Under the pieces are notes generated by a model that ran no database searches, was not told the DNA's origin, and worked only from the letters and a program-made list of their open reading frames with translations. From Acinetobacter sp. A47 (GTDB lineage: Bacteria; Pseudomonadota; Gammaproteobacteria; Pseudomonadales; Moraxellaceae), in the NCBI RefSeq assembly GCF_000805455.1, contig NZ_JSUS01000064.1, forward strand, positions 1-64,000: a stretch of 64,000 nt of DNA, read 5' to 3'. Below, in pieces: positions 46,885 to 56,233 of this stretch; position 1 is the stretch's first letter; every line of letters begins with the position of its first letter. The position numbers and the translations under genes are program-made.

Positions 46885-48405
46885 TCAGCGGGTCTTTTCA
46901 GTCTGATAGGTGACTTGGTAATCATTCAAATCAAGATGCTTCAAACGTTGCTTCAATTTTTTTAGCGACCACGGCCAAGCTGCAAAGTTACGGCCATTTG
47001 CATCCAGATAATAGCTTTTACATCCGCCTGCATTAAATACCGTTGTTTTTAGATGCTTTTGTACCAGCTCATTATGTTTCTTGATCACCTCTGGCTTGAT
47101 TGACAATTTGCTAATCCCTTCATTCCTGATTTTAAGCAGGCCATCAACAATATAGTCGAGTTGTGCTTCTGCCAGTCCGATGAACGAGTCATAAACCAAT
47201 ACGTTCGGGCCTAAAATCAGGAAAGCATTCGGTACGTTTTCAATGCTGGTTCCCAGATATGCTTCTGGCGAACTGCTCTTCCATAAATCGTTAAGGCATT
47301 CGCCCTTTTCGTTTGAGACCCGCTTGCCGATCGGAGGATGAGACACCTCGAAACCCGTCCCCCAAATAATGACGTCCACTTCATGACGCTCGCCATTGGC
47401 AGAAACAACCGTATTGCCTTCCACTTTCACCAGTCCGTGAGGAATCAGTTTGGTATTCGGTTGCTGTAAAGCCGGGTAGTAATTGTTGGCAAACAACAAA
47501 CGTTTGCAACCGATAGTAAAGTTCGGAGTTACATTTTTCCGTAATTCAGGATCTTCAACCTGGAAGCGTAAAATCAGTTTGGCCAGCTCACCGACCGGTT
47601 TTAGCACGGCTGGATTGCGTAATCCGAAATTGATTGCATTTAGCGACTGGGCAACGGTTTTACGCCAGGTTTTTTGAATCAGTGGAAACTTTTCAATCAG
47701 TGCCTTGCTCATGTCTCCCAGATCAGTGTCGGGTTTTGGTACCACCCACGGCGCCGTACGCTGAAAGACATACAGTTGTTTTGCTTTTGGCTGAATCTGC
47801 GGGACAAACTGAATCGCAGATGCACCCGTACCGATAACGGCAATACGTTTGCCTGTTAAATCATAATCATGGTTCCATTTGGCGGAATGGAACATTTCTC
47901 CCTTAAAGGTTTCCAGTCCTTCCAGTTTTGGAATTTGTGCTTCGGTGATCGGACCTGTGGCAAAAATCACGGTCTTGGAAAGAAACTGTCCCTTATTGGT
48001 ATCAATTACCCAGAGATGGCGCTGTTGATCCCAGGCTGCATTCAGGAGCTCTGTACCAAATTCGATTTTTGAACTGATACCAAAGTTTTCACTGACTTCC
48101 TCAAGATAACTCAGGATTTCCGGCTGGCGTGCAAACAGATGACTCCATTTTGCACTTGGGGCAAAAGAGTAAGAATATAAGGCTGACGGAACATCACAGC
48201 CACAACCCGGATAGGTATTTTCACGCCAGGTCCCCCCAACACGGGTGGCTTTTTCGATGATCTTGTAATTGTCATAGCCGACCTGATCCAGGCGAATGGC
48301 AGTCGCAATACCAGAAATCCCTGCACCGACGATAAAGGTATCGTAAATGTGTGAGGGTAAAGCCTTTCCTTCAGCTGAATTTAATTTTTTTGCTTGAGCT
48401 GTCAT
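46885..48405 (-). CDS. FAD-dependent monooxygenase, Baeyer-Villiger type
   Basis: 506 residues with an FAD-binding motif (FIVGAGISGIATAIRL), an NADPH-binding motif (VIGTGASAIQFVPQI) and the Baeyer-Villiger fingerprint FKGEMFHSAKWNHD between them. Such enzymes insert oxygen next to a ketone or hydroxylate lipids. The SDR just upstream could supply or consume the ketone. The N terminus is not like AlmA, so I do not assign alkane hydroxylation. Confidence 0.85.
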   Translation of the reverse strand: MTAQAKKLNSAEGKALPSHIYDTFIVGAGISGIATAIRLDQVGYDNYKIIEKATRVGGTWRENTYPGCGCDVPSALYSYSFAPSAKWSHLFARQPEILSYLEEVSENFGISSKIEFGTELLNAAWDQQRHLWVIDTNKGQFLSKTVIFATGPITEAQIPKLEGLETFKGEMFHSAKWNHDYDLTGKRIAVIGTGASAIQFVPQIQPKAKQLYVFQRTAPWVVPKPDTDLGDMSKALIEKFPLIQKTWRKTVAQSLNAINFGLRNPAVLKPVGELAKLILRFQVEDPELRKNVTPNFTIGCKRLLFANNYYPALQQPNTKLIPHGLVKVEGNTVVSANGERHEVDVIIWGTGFEVSHPPIGKRVSNEKGECLNDLWKSSSPEAYLGTSIENVPNAFLILGPNVLVYDSFIGLAEAQLDYIVDGLLKIRNEGISKLSIKPEVIKKHNELVQKHLKTTVFNAGGCKSYYLDANGRNFAAWPWSLKKLKQRLKHLDLNDYQVTYQTEKTR

Positions 48406-48499
48406 TTAAAAATCCTTTCATCAATCAGTAGATGTGTTAAAGCGGCGCCTTGCCGGGTTCACATCTAAATTTCGTCATTAAACTTTGGCTTAACCTATC

Positions 48500-48527
48500 T
48501 TCGGAAATATGGTTTCGCATTTCCGAA
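48500..48527. promoter_or_regulatory. Inverted repeat upstream of the monooxygenase gene
   Basis: A perfect 9-bp inverted repeat, TTCGGAAAT with ATTTCCGAA, spaced by ten bases. Its TTCGGA core also occurs in the repeated 10-mers upstream of the TetR gene, so it could be a regulator site; it lacks a T run and is a poor terminator. Confidence 0.4.
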
Positions 48528-48582
48528 AAACCGATGTCGTGGTTGTGGCCATAAGATCGGTCAAAGCTGTTCTCTGCTTGGG

Positions 48583-49410
48583 CTATTTCATAAACCGGTA
48601 TGATGTACCCAACAATTTTGCATATAAATTTGGTGCAGTACGTTTCATCAGCCAGAACAACTTGGCATCGATTTGCGGAATGGTATACAACTCATTTTTA
48701 TCCAGACGATCCAGTGTCAGCCTTGCGACCTTGTCACTGGTGGTAAAAGCCAGATTGGTCAGTGCATAGTCCAGAATGCCTTTATGCGGGACTTTGCCAT
48801 TCTTGATAATGTTGGTGGGAACCAATGTCGGACAAAGTACATTTACCTTGATGTTATGCTTACGCAGCTCGGCAGATAATGTTTCCGATAAAGCCCTTAC
48901 ACCGGCTTTGGTCACGTTATATGCCGTCATTTCAGGCGCGGCTGTATAGGAAGCAGCAGAAGCCACATTGATAATCGCCCCGTGTCCAAGCTGTTTAAAT
49001 TTCGGCACAAAATAATGGCAACCGTGAATCACTCCCCATAAATTGATATCGGAGACCCATTTCCAGTCTTCCAGCGACGTTTCATCGAACTTGCCCCCGA
49101 GGCCAACTCCGGCATTATTGATGACCAGTGTAGCCGGATGCTGCATCAATTGCTCGGCCTGCTCTGCGAGTTTTTCGACCTGCTTGGCATTGCCGACATC
49201 ACACTCCACCGCAAACGCTTTACCGCCCGAGGCTTCAATCTGTGCAACAGTTTCCTTGGCAGCATCCAAGTTGATATCCGAGCAGACCACCGTACCGCCA
49301 CGTTTTGCCAGTTCCAGTGCAAAACTACGTCCGATGCCACTGCCGGCCCCCGTCACCACAGCAAATGCGTTCTGGCTTGGCTTGGTTTTCTTTGCAAATA
49401 ATCTCATCAT
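48583..49410 (-). CDS. Short-chain dehydrogenase/reductase
   Basis: 275 residues, classical SDR with cofactor motif TGAGSGIGRSFA, NNAGVG, and the catalytic YNVTK with a serine upstream in NVASAASY. It probably interconverts an alcohol and a ketone with NAD(P). It sits between a PF10118 protein gene and the monooxygenase, all on one strand, in what looks like a lipid or ketone oxidation cluster. Confidence 0.88.
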   Translation of the reverse strand: MMRLFAKKTKPSQNAFAVVTGAGSGIGRSFALELAKRGGTVVCSDINLDAAKETVAQIEASGGKAFAVECDVGNAKQVEKLAEQAEQLMQHPATLVINNAGVGLGGKFDETSLEDWKWVSDINLWGVIHGCHYFVPKFKQLGHGAIINVASAASYTAAPEMTAYNVTKAGVRALSETLSAELRKHNIKVNVLCPTLVPTNIIKNGKVPHKGILDYALTNLAFTTSDKVARLTLDRLDKNELYTIPQIDAKLFWLMKRTAPNLYAKLLGTSYRFMK

Positions 49411-49446
49411 TGTTTTTCCAGCAATCTGTTATGGACTTGAGCCAGG

Positions 49447-50421
49447 TTATGCAGACGCAGCACGCACAGGCGGTACAAACTCTTTCAGGAAATAAGGACT
49501 TAACAAACCTGTTTCAGGGTTGAGTAAACGCTCTTTGTAGTACGCCATATACGCTGTCGTATCGTGGTCATTTGGATGAAAACCCGGACGCAGGTATTCC
49601 AGAATATGCATGAAACTGCTACCAAATACGCCACGTTCGCTGCCAAATAACAATGCGGTACTTTCCACAATATCTTTCATGTAGCGCGGGTTGATCAGGT
49701 TACTTGGTTTGCGTATAAATGGCATCAGATAGCCACCCAGTGACACCCCACCTAAAATGGTCACGCTGGCCAACAGGAAACCTGTAATTCTGAGCCAGTA
49801 ATCTCCGGATAATTCCAGAAACACATCGTAGGCAATATCTTTGTGCTCTGACTCTTCCAGCATATGCCACATCCACATGGCACGCTGTCTTTCATCTTGT
49901 GAACCCAGTAAATAGTCTTCATGCTGCATCATGAACTCGGCAAGAACGGCAGTGTAATGCTCAATACCGGCCATCAATGAAAGCTGTAAAGACTGAGGAA
50001 GCTTATAAATGCCATAATCAAACACCTTGCCAGCAATGGCACGCAGCAACTCCACCGGATAACCATTTTCTTTCAGGACTTCATCATTAAACTGGTTATG
50101 GATTTTGGAATGAATCGCCTCCTGACCAATAAGTGAAGTAAGCCTTTGTTTCAAGACCGGATCTTCAATAAAATCGCGGTGATGACGTGCCGTTGCAATG
50201 ACGACATCTTCACCAAAGGTCAAAAAAATGGATAAGGCATGAAAATAAGACGTCGCCAGCTCTTTATTTAAAAAGAACTTTTCATCCAGTTCCGCAGGGT
50301 TGAACTTGAAGTCAAAATGGCGAATCGGAATCGGTGATTTACTCGCCAGGTTTTTAACCATCCCCTGATATTTGCTACTGAGTTTGTCTGAAAAAACATT
50401 ACGAAGAACTTGAGCGACCAT
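49447..50421 (-). CDS. PF10118 predicted metal-dependent hydrolase, copy 1
   Basis: 324 residues with the family's histidine/glutamate-rich helices: TARHHRDFIEDPVLKQR, LIGQEAIHSKIHNQF, GIEHYTAVLAEFMM and WHMLEESEHKDIAYDVF. The pattern of E and H residues recalls ferritin-like di-iron proteins, so an oxygen-using activity is possible. It is a paralogue of the next gene upstream. Confidence 0.82.
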   Translation of the reverse strand: MVAQVLRNVFSDKLSSKYQGMVKNLASKSPIPIRHFDFKFNPAELDEKFFLNKELATSYFHALSIFLTFGEDVVIATARHHRDFIEDPVLKQRLTSLIGQEAIHSKIHNQFNDEVLKENGYPVELLRAIAGKVFDYGIYKLPQSLQLSLMAGIEHYTAVLAEFMMQHEDYLLGSQDERQRAMWMWHMLEESEHKDIAYDVFLELSGDYWLRITGFLLASVTILGGVSLGGYLMPFIRKPSNLINPRYMKDIVESTALLFGSERGVFGSSFMHILEYLRPGFHPNDHDTTAYMAYYKERLLNPETGLLSPYFLKEFVPPVRAASA

Positions 50422-50629
50422 ATCTTGATCCCCTAAAACTGCATTACAACTTAAAAGGCTTAGCCAATTTGTACATCTCTATATACAGCGAATGGATAAG
50501 ATGGTTTGATTTGCATAGTGCATGACCGCAATGTAGGCAACAAGAACCAAACTGCTCATCACGCGCTGAGCTTTTTTGCCAACCCGGCGGGCATTACCAT
50601 GTCTGTCACGCATACTTCATCACACCGCA

Positions 50630-51589
50630 TTAAGCGGCTTGCACCTTTGGTGTGAACTCTTTTACAAAGAACGGATATAAAGCCCCTCCTTCTGATAAAA
50701 GTTTCTTTTCGTAGTACTCAAAGTACGCCGATGCATCATGATCATTTGGATGAAAGTCAGGACGCAAATAATCGAAAATGCGGCCTTGGGTACTTCCAAA
50801 AACACCATCTTTAGGACTAAATACCAGCTTCACACCACGTGCCGCATCTTTCCAGAATTTGGCAGTCAGCATTTCCTGAGGCTTGCGTAACAAAGGAACC
50901 CAGGTTGTGGTCATCGGGATCAGGCCAAGAATGGTGAAATAGGCAAGGAAGAAACCTGCAATACGCAAGGCATAATTGCCATTTAATGTCTGGTAGACAT
51001 CATAGGCGACATCTTTATGTTCTGATTCTTCCAGCATATGCCACATCCACAAGGCACGTGTTTTGGCATCTTCCGAGAAATAAAAATTCTGCTCATGCGC
51101 CATCATGTACTCTGCCAATACCGCAGTAAAATGTTCAATACCGGCCATCAGGGACAGTTTTAAAGGCTGTGGAAATTTCAGGAAAACCAGTTCAAAGAAG
51201 GTTTCCCCAAGGAAACGGTAGAGTTTGACCGGATAGCCCAGCTCAACAATGGCATCGTTAAATTCGTTATGTAATTTTGAGTGAATGGCTTCCTGCCCGA
51301 TCAGGGACGTCACACGCTGTTTTAAAACCGGATCTTTTAACAGGTCACGATGGTGACGGGCAGTTTCAATGACCAGATCTTCACCATAAGTCAAAAATAC
51401 AGACAAGGTTGCGAAGAAAATCGTAGCGAACTGATTGTTCATGTAAAATGACAAATCAACTTCCTTGCCTTCAAATCCAATGGCCAGATGGCGGATTGGA
51501 ATGGTTTTTTTACTCGCAAAATCAATTTGCTCAGTTATCGGGTTTGGCTTAAATAGGCTTAAACCTTTCTTGAATGTGCTGCTAATCAT
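50630..51589 (-). CDS. PF10118 predicted metal-dependent hydrolase, copy 2
   Basis: 319 residues sharing all metal-ligand motifs with its neighbour (ARHHRDLLKDPVLKQRVTS, LIGQEAIHSKLHNEF, WHMLEESEHKDVAYDVY). About 200 bases separate the two copies. It is the first gene of the leftward cluster and faces the TetR gene across 488 bases. The duplication suggests substrate diversification or a heterodimer. Confidence 0.82.
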   Translation of the reverse strand: MISSTFKKGLSLFKPNPITEQIDFASKKTIPIRHLAIGFEGKEVDLSFYMNNQFATIFFATLSVFLTYGEDLVIETARHHRDLLKDPVLKQRVTSLIGQEAIHSKLHNEFNDAIVELGYPVKLYRFLGETFFELVFLKFPQPLKLSLMAGIEHFTAVLAEYMMAHEQNFYFSEDAKTRALWMWHMLEESEHKDVAYDVYQTLNGNYALRIAGFFLAYFTILGLIPMTTTWVPLLRKPQEMLTAKFWKDAARGVKLVFSPKDGVFGSTQGRIFDYLRPDFHPNDHDASAYFEYYEKKLLSEGGALYPFFVKEFTPKVQAA

Positions 51590-52077
51590 GGCTACACCTA
51601 CCTACTCACTTGAGCGTTTTTTGCCCTTTTACATGCATTGCATCTGGTCCATTTCTTTTCGTATTCGCTTTTGCCTGTCATTTACGAAAAAACATTCGGG
51701 AGATTTTGATGGACCGGTTCCTTTACTGCAACCACTGTAAACCGATCTTATGTTCGGATTCAATTCGGGTAATTTTGTGCGGCATATTCGTGGGGTTTTT
51801 GTCGTCTTGCAGATGTATACATATGCTTTATAAAAAATCTGTAAAATTTTAAATCATCTGTTTTTTATATAATTATTAATTAGATATAAGAAAAACAAAA
51901 ATAAAAACAGTTGTTTTTTAGGGAACAGGATTTCTCCTCACCTATAGTTTATTACACATTTAAAATTTAAATAAAATCATTAGTAATTTTATTTGTTCGG
52001 ATTAATTCACCCCTGCTTTGCACAGATTAAGCGGCATGTTAATCTGACGTTATGTTCGGATTTTAATAAAAAATTTT
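51590..52077. promoter_or_regulatory. Divergent control region with three identical 10-mers
   Basis: This 488-base intergenic region has no gene. TGTTCGGATT occurs exactly three times, at 51751-51760, 51994-52003 and 52053-52062; the outer two extend to a shared 13-mer, TTATGTTCGGATT (51748-51760 and 52050-52062). They are natural candidates for operators of the TetR regulator controlling itself and the leftward cluster. Confidence 0.55.
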
Positions 52078-52695
52078 ATGGCAACACGCAAACCACGCCA
52101 GTCACGTGCCAAAGTCACGGTAGACACCATTATTGAAGCCGGCTTTATTGCCGTGGCAACCAACGGTACCAGCGGCACCACAACGCGACATATTGCCGAT
52201 ATCGCAGGCGTAAGCGTTGGCTCGCTCTATGAATATTTCAAGAACAAAGAAGAAATTTATGACGCGATGGCAAAAACCTTTGTCAAAGAAGTGCTGGATA
52301 TGGTGAAAGAGCTCACCCCGATCATGATTGAACAAGAGCTAGAGCCCTTGTTTGAAATGATTTTTTATACTTTCAGAGACCTGCTCACCCGTGATGATGA
52401 CCGCTACCTGATCTGCCTGCGTTACGCAACTGAACTCAAGTACGAAAAATATATCGGGCAGATCGAGATGGCCCTGATGGAAGTATTGATGAAATACATG
52501 ATTCGCCATCCCCGTTACTTAAAAGTGAATAACCTGAGTGTAACCGCATATATCAGTATCAACAGCAGTATTTTTAATGTCGCACGCCATCTCATCCTGC
52601 CCAACCCCCAAATCAGTTTTGATGAGATGGTGAAAGGATTAAGCACCATGATTATTAGTTATATTGAGGCAGAACTGGCCAAGGCCGAGCCTTGA
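52078..52695 (+). CDS. TetR-family regulator
   Basis: 205 residues with an N-terminal TetR helix-turn-helix (TTTRHIADIAGVSVGSLYEY, about 32-51) and a ligand-binding C-terminal part. It diverges from the PF10118/SDR/monooxygenase block and probably represses it. The ligand is unknown; the block's contents suggest a lipid or ketone. Confidence 0.85.
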   Translation: MATRKPRQSRAKVTVDTIIEAGFIAVATNGTSGTTTRHIADIAGVSVGSLYEYFKNKEEIYDAMAKTFVKEVLDMVKELTPIMIEQELEPLFEMIFYTFRDLLTRDDDRYLICLRYATELKYEKYIGQIEMALMEVLMKYMIRHPRYLKVNNLSVTAYISINSSIFNVARHLILPNPQISFDEMVKGLSTMIISYIEAELAKAEP

Positions 52696-52724
52696 AAATC
52701 CGGCGTGCACCAGTCAGGCAGAGG

Positions 52725-53687
52725 TTAAAAAGGCCGTGCACCTGCCAGACTGACACGTTTTAGTAAACGGCGTTGCCCGGCAGGAAATGCGGTACGTGAA
52801 TGTAAAGTCAGCTGATTATCCCAATAGACGATATCCCCAATTGTCCAGTGATGCTCATAGCGATATTTAGGCTGTACCACATGTGCCCTGAGCCGTTCCA
52901 CCAGCGCAGCTCCTTTCTGGTCGTCATATCCCACCACTTCAACTTCTGTCTGTGCATCGAGATAAATCCCGCGTCGACCACTTTCCGGATGGGTGCTGAC
53001 CAGTGGATGAGGAAATGCAGCACCTAAAACAGGTTGATCAGAAAAACGATATCGGGGAATTTGACTGTTATCGGTTCGTCTCAGAAATGGATTATAGGTT
53101 ATCAGCTGAAGACCTTCTATTTCGTCTTTAGTTTTCTGATCAAGGTCTTCATAAGCCTGAACGGTATTGTACCAGCTGGTCACACCACCCTCGCCGGGAA
53201 GCTCAATTGCATAAAGCAATGAGCCACTGGATGGCTGCGGAGTCCAGTGATGATCACTATGCGGCGACAACTCGCCATGACCGGTATAGTCGCCCTCACC
53301 AACGGCATTGGACACAGGTACGATATCTGGCGGAACAAGGGTCTGATGATTGCTGGCCAGTACATGTACATCTGTTGGCGGGCGAAAGATCCCACCAAAA
53401 TAGCTGGCAAATGCCAGAAGTTCATGGTCTTCCAGTTGTTGTGCCTTAAACACCAAAACCAAATGCGCTTGTAAAGCTTTCTTGAGCTTTAAGATAACCT
53501 CCCAGCTTTGTGGCTGGCTGGCATCCATACCTGTTACAACCGCACCTAAGGCAGCATTGATTGGTGTAATATGTATTGCCTCCACACCAGGTTTTGGATA
53601 TTCATACCAGCGCGGGGCTTGGGCAATTGCAGCTGAGAGTTGTGTTGATACAGTCATTGTCGTTGCTGTTCCTGACTTAAGGGGCAT
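52725..53687 (-). CDS. TauD/TfdA-family 2-oxoglutarate-dependent dioxygenase
   Basis: 320 residues with iron ligands His143 and Asp145 (SPHSDHHW) and His296, plus Arg311 for 2-oxoglutarate, 15 residues after the distal His as in TauD. The first ATG is used; an in-frame Met at residue 11 is possible. The substrate could be taurine or another small compound. It lies between the TetR gene and adeS and shows no obvious link to efflux. Confidence 0.82.
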   Translation of the reverse strand: MPLKSGTATTMTVSTQLSAAIAQAPRWYEYPKPGVEAIHITPINAALGAVVTGMDASQPQSWEVILKLKKALQAHLVLVFKAQQLEDHELLAFASYFGGIFRPPTDVHVLASNHQTLVPPDIVPVSNAVGEGDYTGHGELSPHSDHHWTPQPSSGSLLYAIELPGEGGVTSWYNTVQAYEDLDQKTKDEIEGLQLITYNPFLRRTDNSQIPRYRFSDQPVLGAAFPHPLVSTHPESGRRGIYLDAQTEVEVVGYDDQKGAALVERLRAHVVQPKYRYEHHWTIGDIVYWDNQLTLHSRTAFPAGQRRLLKRVSLAGARPF

Positions 53688-53842
53688 TATTTTTGTTTTT
53701 ATGCAAATACAGATAAAAACGACCAGTTACTGTGCCAATATATTCAACTTATCTGCTCAACAAAACCAAGTTTTTTGCATGACCTTAGGCTTTTTTATGC
53801 TGATCGCAAACGCTTTTCTATAAGCCATATTGCACCGGAAAG

Positions 53843-54913
53843 CTACGCCTGTCGCGGTAAGCTGATGGTAAACATGCTGTTATTGGCCGGATTGTGATAT
53901 TCAATGCTGCCCCGATGTGCGATAACAATGGCATGCACCACCGCCAGTCCCAGCCCCGTTCCACCAAATTCTTTATTTCTGGACTGTTCCAGTCTAAAAA
54001 ATGGCTTGAATAAATCCTGTTGATATTGCGGTGCGATGCCCGGACCATCATCGGCCACTTGCAGCATCCAGCTTTGCGATTCCATTTTCAAACTAATAGA
54101 CAATTTCCCGGGATGGGCATAACGGATTGCATTATCCATCAGGGCCATCAGTACCTGCTCGATACGACGGCGGTCACAGTACACCTCAAGAGCGGCAACC
54201 TGAAGTACCGGTTCAAGCCTGGCCTGTTGCAAACGTGGCTCAAACAGTTTTAATACTTTTTCAGTCAGTGCCTTAAAATCAACCCTTTCATAATTCAACC
54301 TGAGTTGCTGGTTTTCAACCAGACTCAAGGTTCGCAGGTCTTCAACCAGATGTGACAGTCCTTCGACCTGATTTAGCAGGCTGTTAAACAAAGTTTCGTC
54401 TGCCGGAAAAACACCATCTAAAACGCCCTGTAAGCGTCCTTGCAAAATCGTGATCGGTGTTCGCAGTTCATGGGCAATGGCTGCATTCCAGACCTGGGCA
54501 TTTTCTACAGAGCTTTCCAGCTTTTGCGCCATATCATTAAAGTTATGCATCAGTTCTGCTATTTCGGCAGAGTGAATCTGGCTGTCATCGGCCCGTGCAG
54601 AAAGATCACCCTGACTGATCTTTTTGGCTGCCTCAGCCAGATAGTTAATCGGCTTGATAAAACGCTGTGCCAGATGCATGCCAATGATCAATGAAATAAC
54701 CGAGCCACAGAAGATCACGGTAGAAAGCCAGATCCAGTCGATAAAATGAAATTCGGTCCAGTCTTCCTGCAAGGAACTGAGGGTGATCCAGCCGACATCA
54801 ATTGCATAGTTATAGATAAAATAGCCAAGTAACACAGAAAAAAGCGTCACGCTTAAATTCACAATACTTAAGGCAATAAACAGCTGTTTACTGATACCAG
54901 ACTTATTTTTCAT
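53843..54913 (-). CDS. adeS: Sensor histidine kinase AdeS
   Basis: 356 residues: two membrane helices (about 10-36 and 60-82), HAMP, H-box with His148 (AIAHELRTPITILQGR) and an ATPase domain (RNKEFGGTGLGLAVVHA). The sequence closely follows AdeS of A. baumannii. Positions where drug-resistance substitutions are known look wild type (Gly30, and Thr152 next to the H-box). It should phosphorylate AdeR and control the adjacent adeABC operon. It is not directly adjacent to adeR: an opposite-strand gene intervenes. Confidence 0.92.
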   Translation of the reverse strand: MKNKSGISKQLFIALSIVNLSVTLFSVLLGYFIYNYAIDVGWITLSSLQEDWTEFHFIDWIWLSTVIFCGSVISLIIGMHLAQRFIKPINYLAEAAKKISQGDLSARADDSQIHSAEIAELMHNFNDMAQKLESSVENAQVWNAAIAHELRTPITILQGRLQGVLDGVFPADETLFNSLLNQVEGLSHLVEDLRTLSLVENQQLRLNYERVDFKALTEKVLKLFEPRLQQARLEPVLQVAALEVYCDRRRIEQVLMALMDNAIRYAHPGKLSISLKMESQSWMLQVADDGPGIAPQYQQDLFKPFFRLEQSRNKEFGGTGLGLAVVHAIVIAHRGSIEYHNPANNSMFTISLPRQA

Positions 54914-54975
54914 GCCAATTTTCCCGGTTCACCGCTTTGTTGCTGTGTCATGATACGCTGTTTTTTTTCATGCTT

Positions 54976-54995
54976 TACACACTTTTTCCACACTT
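54976..54995. promoter_or_regulatory. Second AdeR-box-like direct repeat
   Basis: TACACACTT (54976-54984) and TCCACACTT (54987-54995), 11 bases apart, match the adeRA intergenic box at 56147-56166 in 19 of 20 positions. It lies 63-82 bases before adeS and about 70 before the small membrane-protein gene, so either or both may be AdeR targets. Confidence 0.7.
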
Positions 54996-55062
54996 CCCTG
55001 ATCATTCCTCCTCAAAGCTGCCAAAAAATAGCAAAATCGAAGATGGTATACATGTGGTACTG

Positions 55063-55335
55063 ATGCTGAATCAACAACTGAATCTGCGTAAAAAAACAGG
55101 TTTTATCCTTTTGGCGATTGTTGGAGTTTACTGGATCGCTTTTCCGATTGTCCCTTTTCTGGACATTCCGCACAAAGCGCTGGTGATGACCACAATGGCA
55201 ATTGGTGGCGAAATCCTGTTATTGATTGTTATTGCGCTGTTAGGCAAAGAATATTGGGACAAACTCAAGACTGGATTTAAACGACTGTTTTCATCGTTTA
55301 AAGTCCATAAAAAAAGTCCTGATGACTTAAATTAA
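55063..55335 (+). CDS. Small membrane protein (transporter-suffix type) between adeR and adeS
   Basis: About 90 residues from ATG 55063, with two membrane helices (TGFILLAIVGVYWIAFPIV and MAIGGEILLLIVIALLG) and a basic tail. The open frame extends upstream to 54937 but would cover the AdeR-like box, so the later start is preferred. It resembles the transporter-suffix domain family seen in Acinetobacter. It runs against adeS and adeR and breaks up the usual adeRS pair. Confidence 0.72.
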   Translation: MLNQQLNLRKKTGFILLAIVGVYWIAFPIVPFLDIPHKALVMTTMAIGGEILLLIVIALLGKEYWDKLKTGFKRLFSSFKVHKKSPDDLN

Positions 55336-55361
55336 AAACCGTTCCAGTCAAAAGATATTTA

Positions 55362-56087
55362 CTACGCAGGGTGATCTAGCCGATAGCCAACCCCGCGCAC
55401 ATTGATCAACATCTGTTGCAGGCCCTGCTCTTCCAGTTTTTTCCTGAGCTTACTGACATGACTATCCACCGTCCGTTCCAGTGCATCGCTATCAGGTAAA
55501 CAATGATTCATCAGCTCCCCGCGAGTAAAGACCTTATAGGGCTGATCGATCATCAGCAGCAAGATCTTATACTCGGTCAAGGTGAGATTCAGCATGATTT
55601 TTTTGTCCTGCTGACGGACATAAACACTATGCAAATCTGTATGAATCTCAATATTTTTATAAAGCAGGTTTTTATGTTGAACTTGCTGATTTTGTTGCGC
55701 CCTTCTCAGCACGGCCTGTACACGTGCCACCACTTCATTGGGATTAAAAGGCTTAACCACAAAATCATCGGCACCAATGCGCAAGGCCATGACTTTATCA
55801 ATATCCTGATCTAGCGCTGTCAGCATAATGACGGGCGTTTGAGCCTTCTGGCGGATTTTGCCCAGTACGTCCCAGCCATTGAGCTCAGGTAACTTGATAT
55901 CGAGCAAGATTAAATCAACAGCTTGTGCTGCATGAATTTCTATTGCCTGCTTGCCATTCATGGCACGAAGCACCTGCATGCCTTCGCGTTTCAAATAATG
56001 CTCAATGATATCGCCAATCTCGTATTCATCTTCTACGACCAGAATCTGCTTATCGCGGCAATCAAAAGAAAATGAGGCTTCAAACAT
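55362..56087 (-). CDS. adeR: Response regulator AdeR
   Basis: 241 residues: receiver domain with phosphoacceptor Asp63 and acidic Asp20, and an OmpR-type winged helix ending LINVRGVGYRLDHPA. It matches AdeR of A. baumannii over its length. Pro116, altered in some resistant strains, is wild type. It activates adeABC through the direct repeat in the intergenic region. Confidence 0.93.
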   Translation of the reverse strand: MFEASFSFDCRDKQILVVEDEYEIGDIIEHYLKREGMQVLRAMNGKQAIEIHAAQAVDLILLDIKLPELNGWDVLGKIRQKAQTPVIMLTALDQDIDKVMALRIGADDFVVKPFNPNEVVARVQAVLRRAQQNQQVQHKNLLYKNIEIHTDLHSVYVRQQDKKIMLNLTLTEYKILLLMIDQPYKVFTRGELMNHCLPDSDALERTVDSHVSKLRKKLEEQGLQQMLINVRGVGYRLDHPA

Positions 56088-56146
56088 GAATCAGTCACCG
56101 GATAATTACAATCATTTGAAATGATACGCCGATTTCCCTGTCAATC

Positions 56147-56166
56147 TCCACACTTTTTCCACACTT
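56147..56166. promoter_or_regulatory. AdeR box in the adeR-adeA intergenic region
   Basis: A direct repeat of TCCACACTT (56147-56155 and 56158-56166) is the known AdeR recognition motif of A. baumannii. It sits about 70 bases before adeA and 60 before adeR. Confidence 0.85.
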
Positions 56167-56233
56167 CAGTGATGGTCAGTACACACAGCCCGAAAATAAT
56201 AGCAGCATCAAAAACTCCCTAGGTCTGGATAGC

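Noticed and set aside
46885..48405. AlmA-type long-chain alkane hydroxylase
   Set aside because: The N terminus and overall sequence look like a cyclohexanone-monooxygenase-type enzyme, not AlmA.
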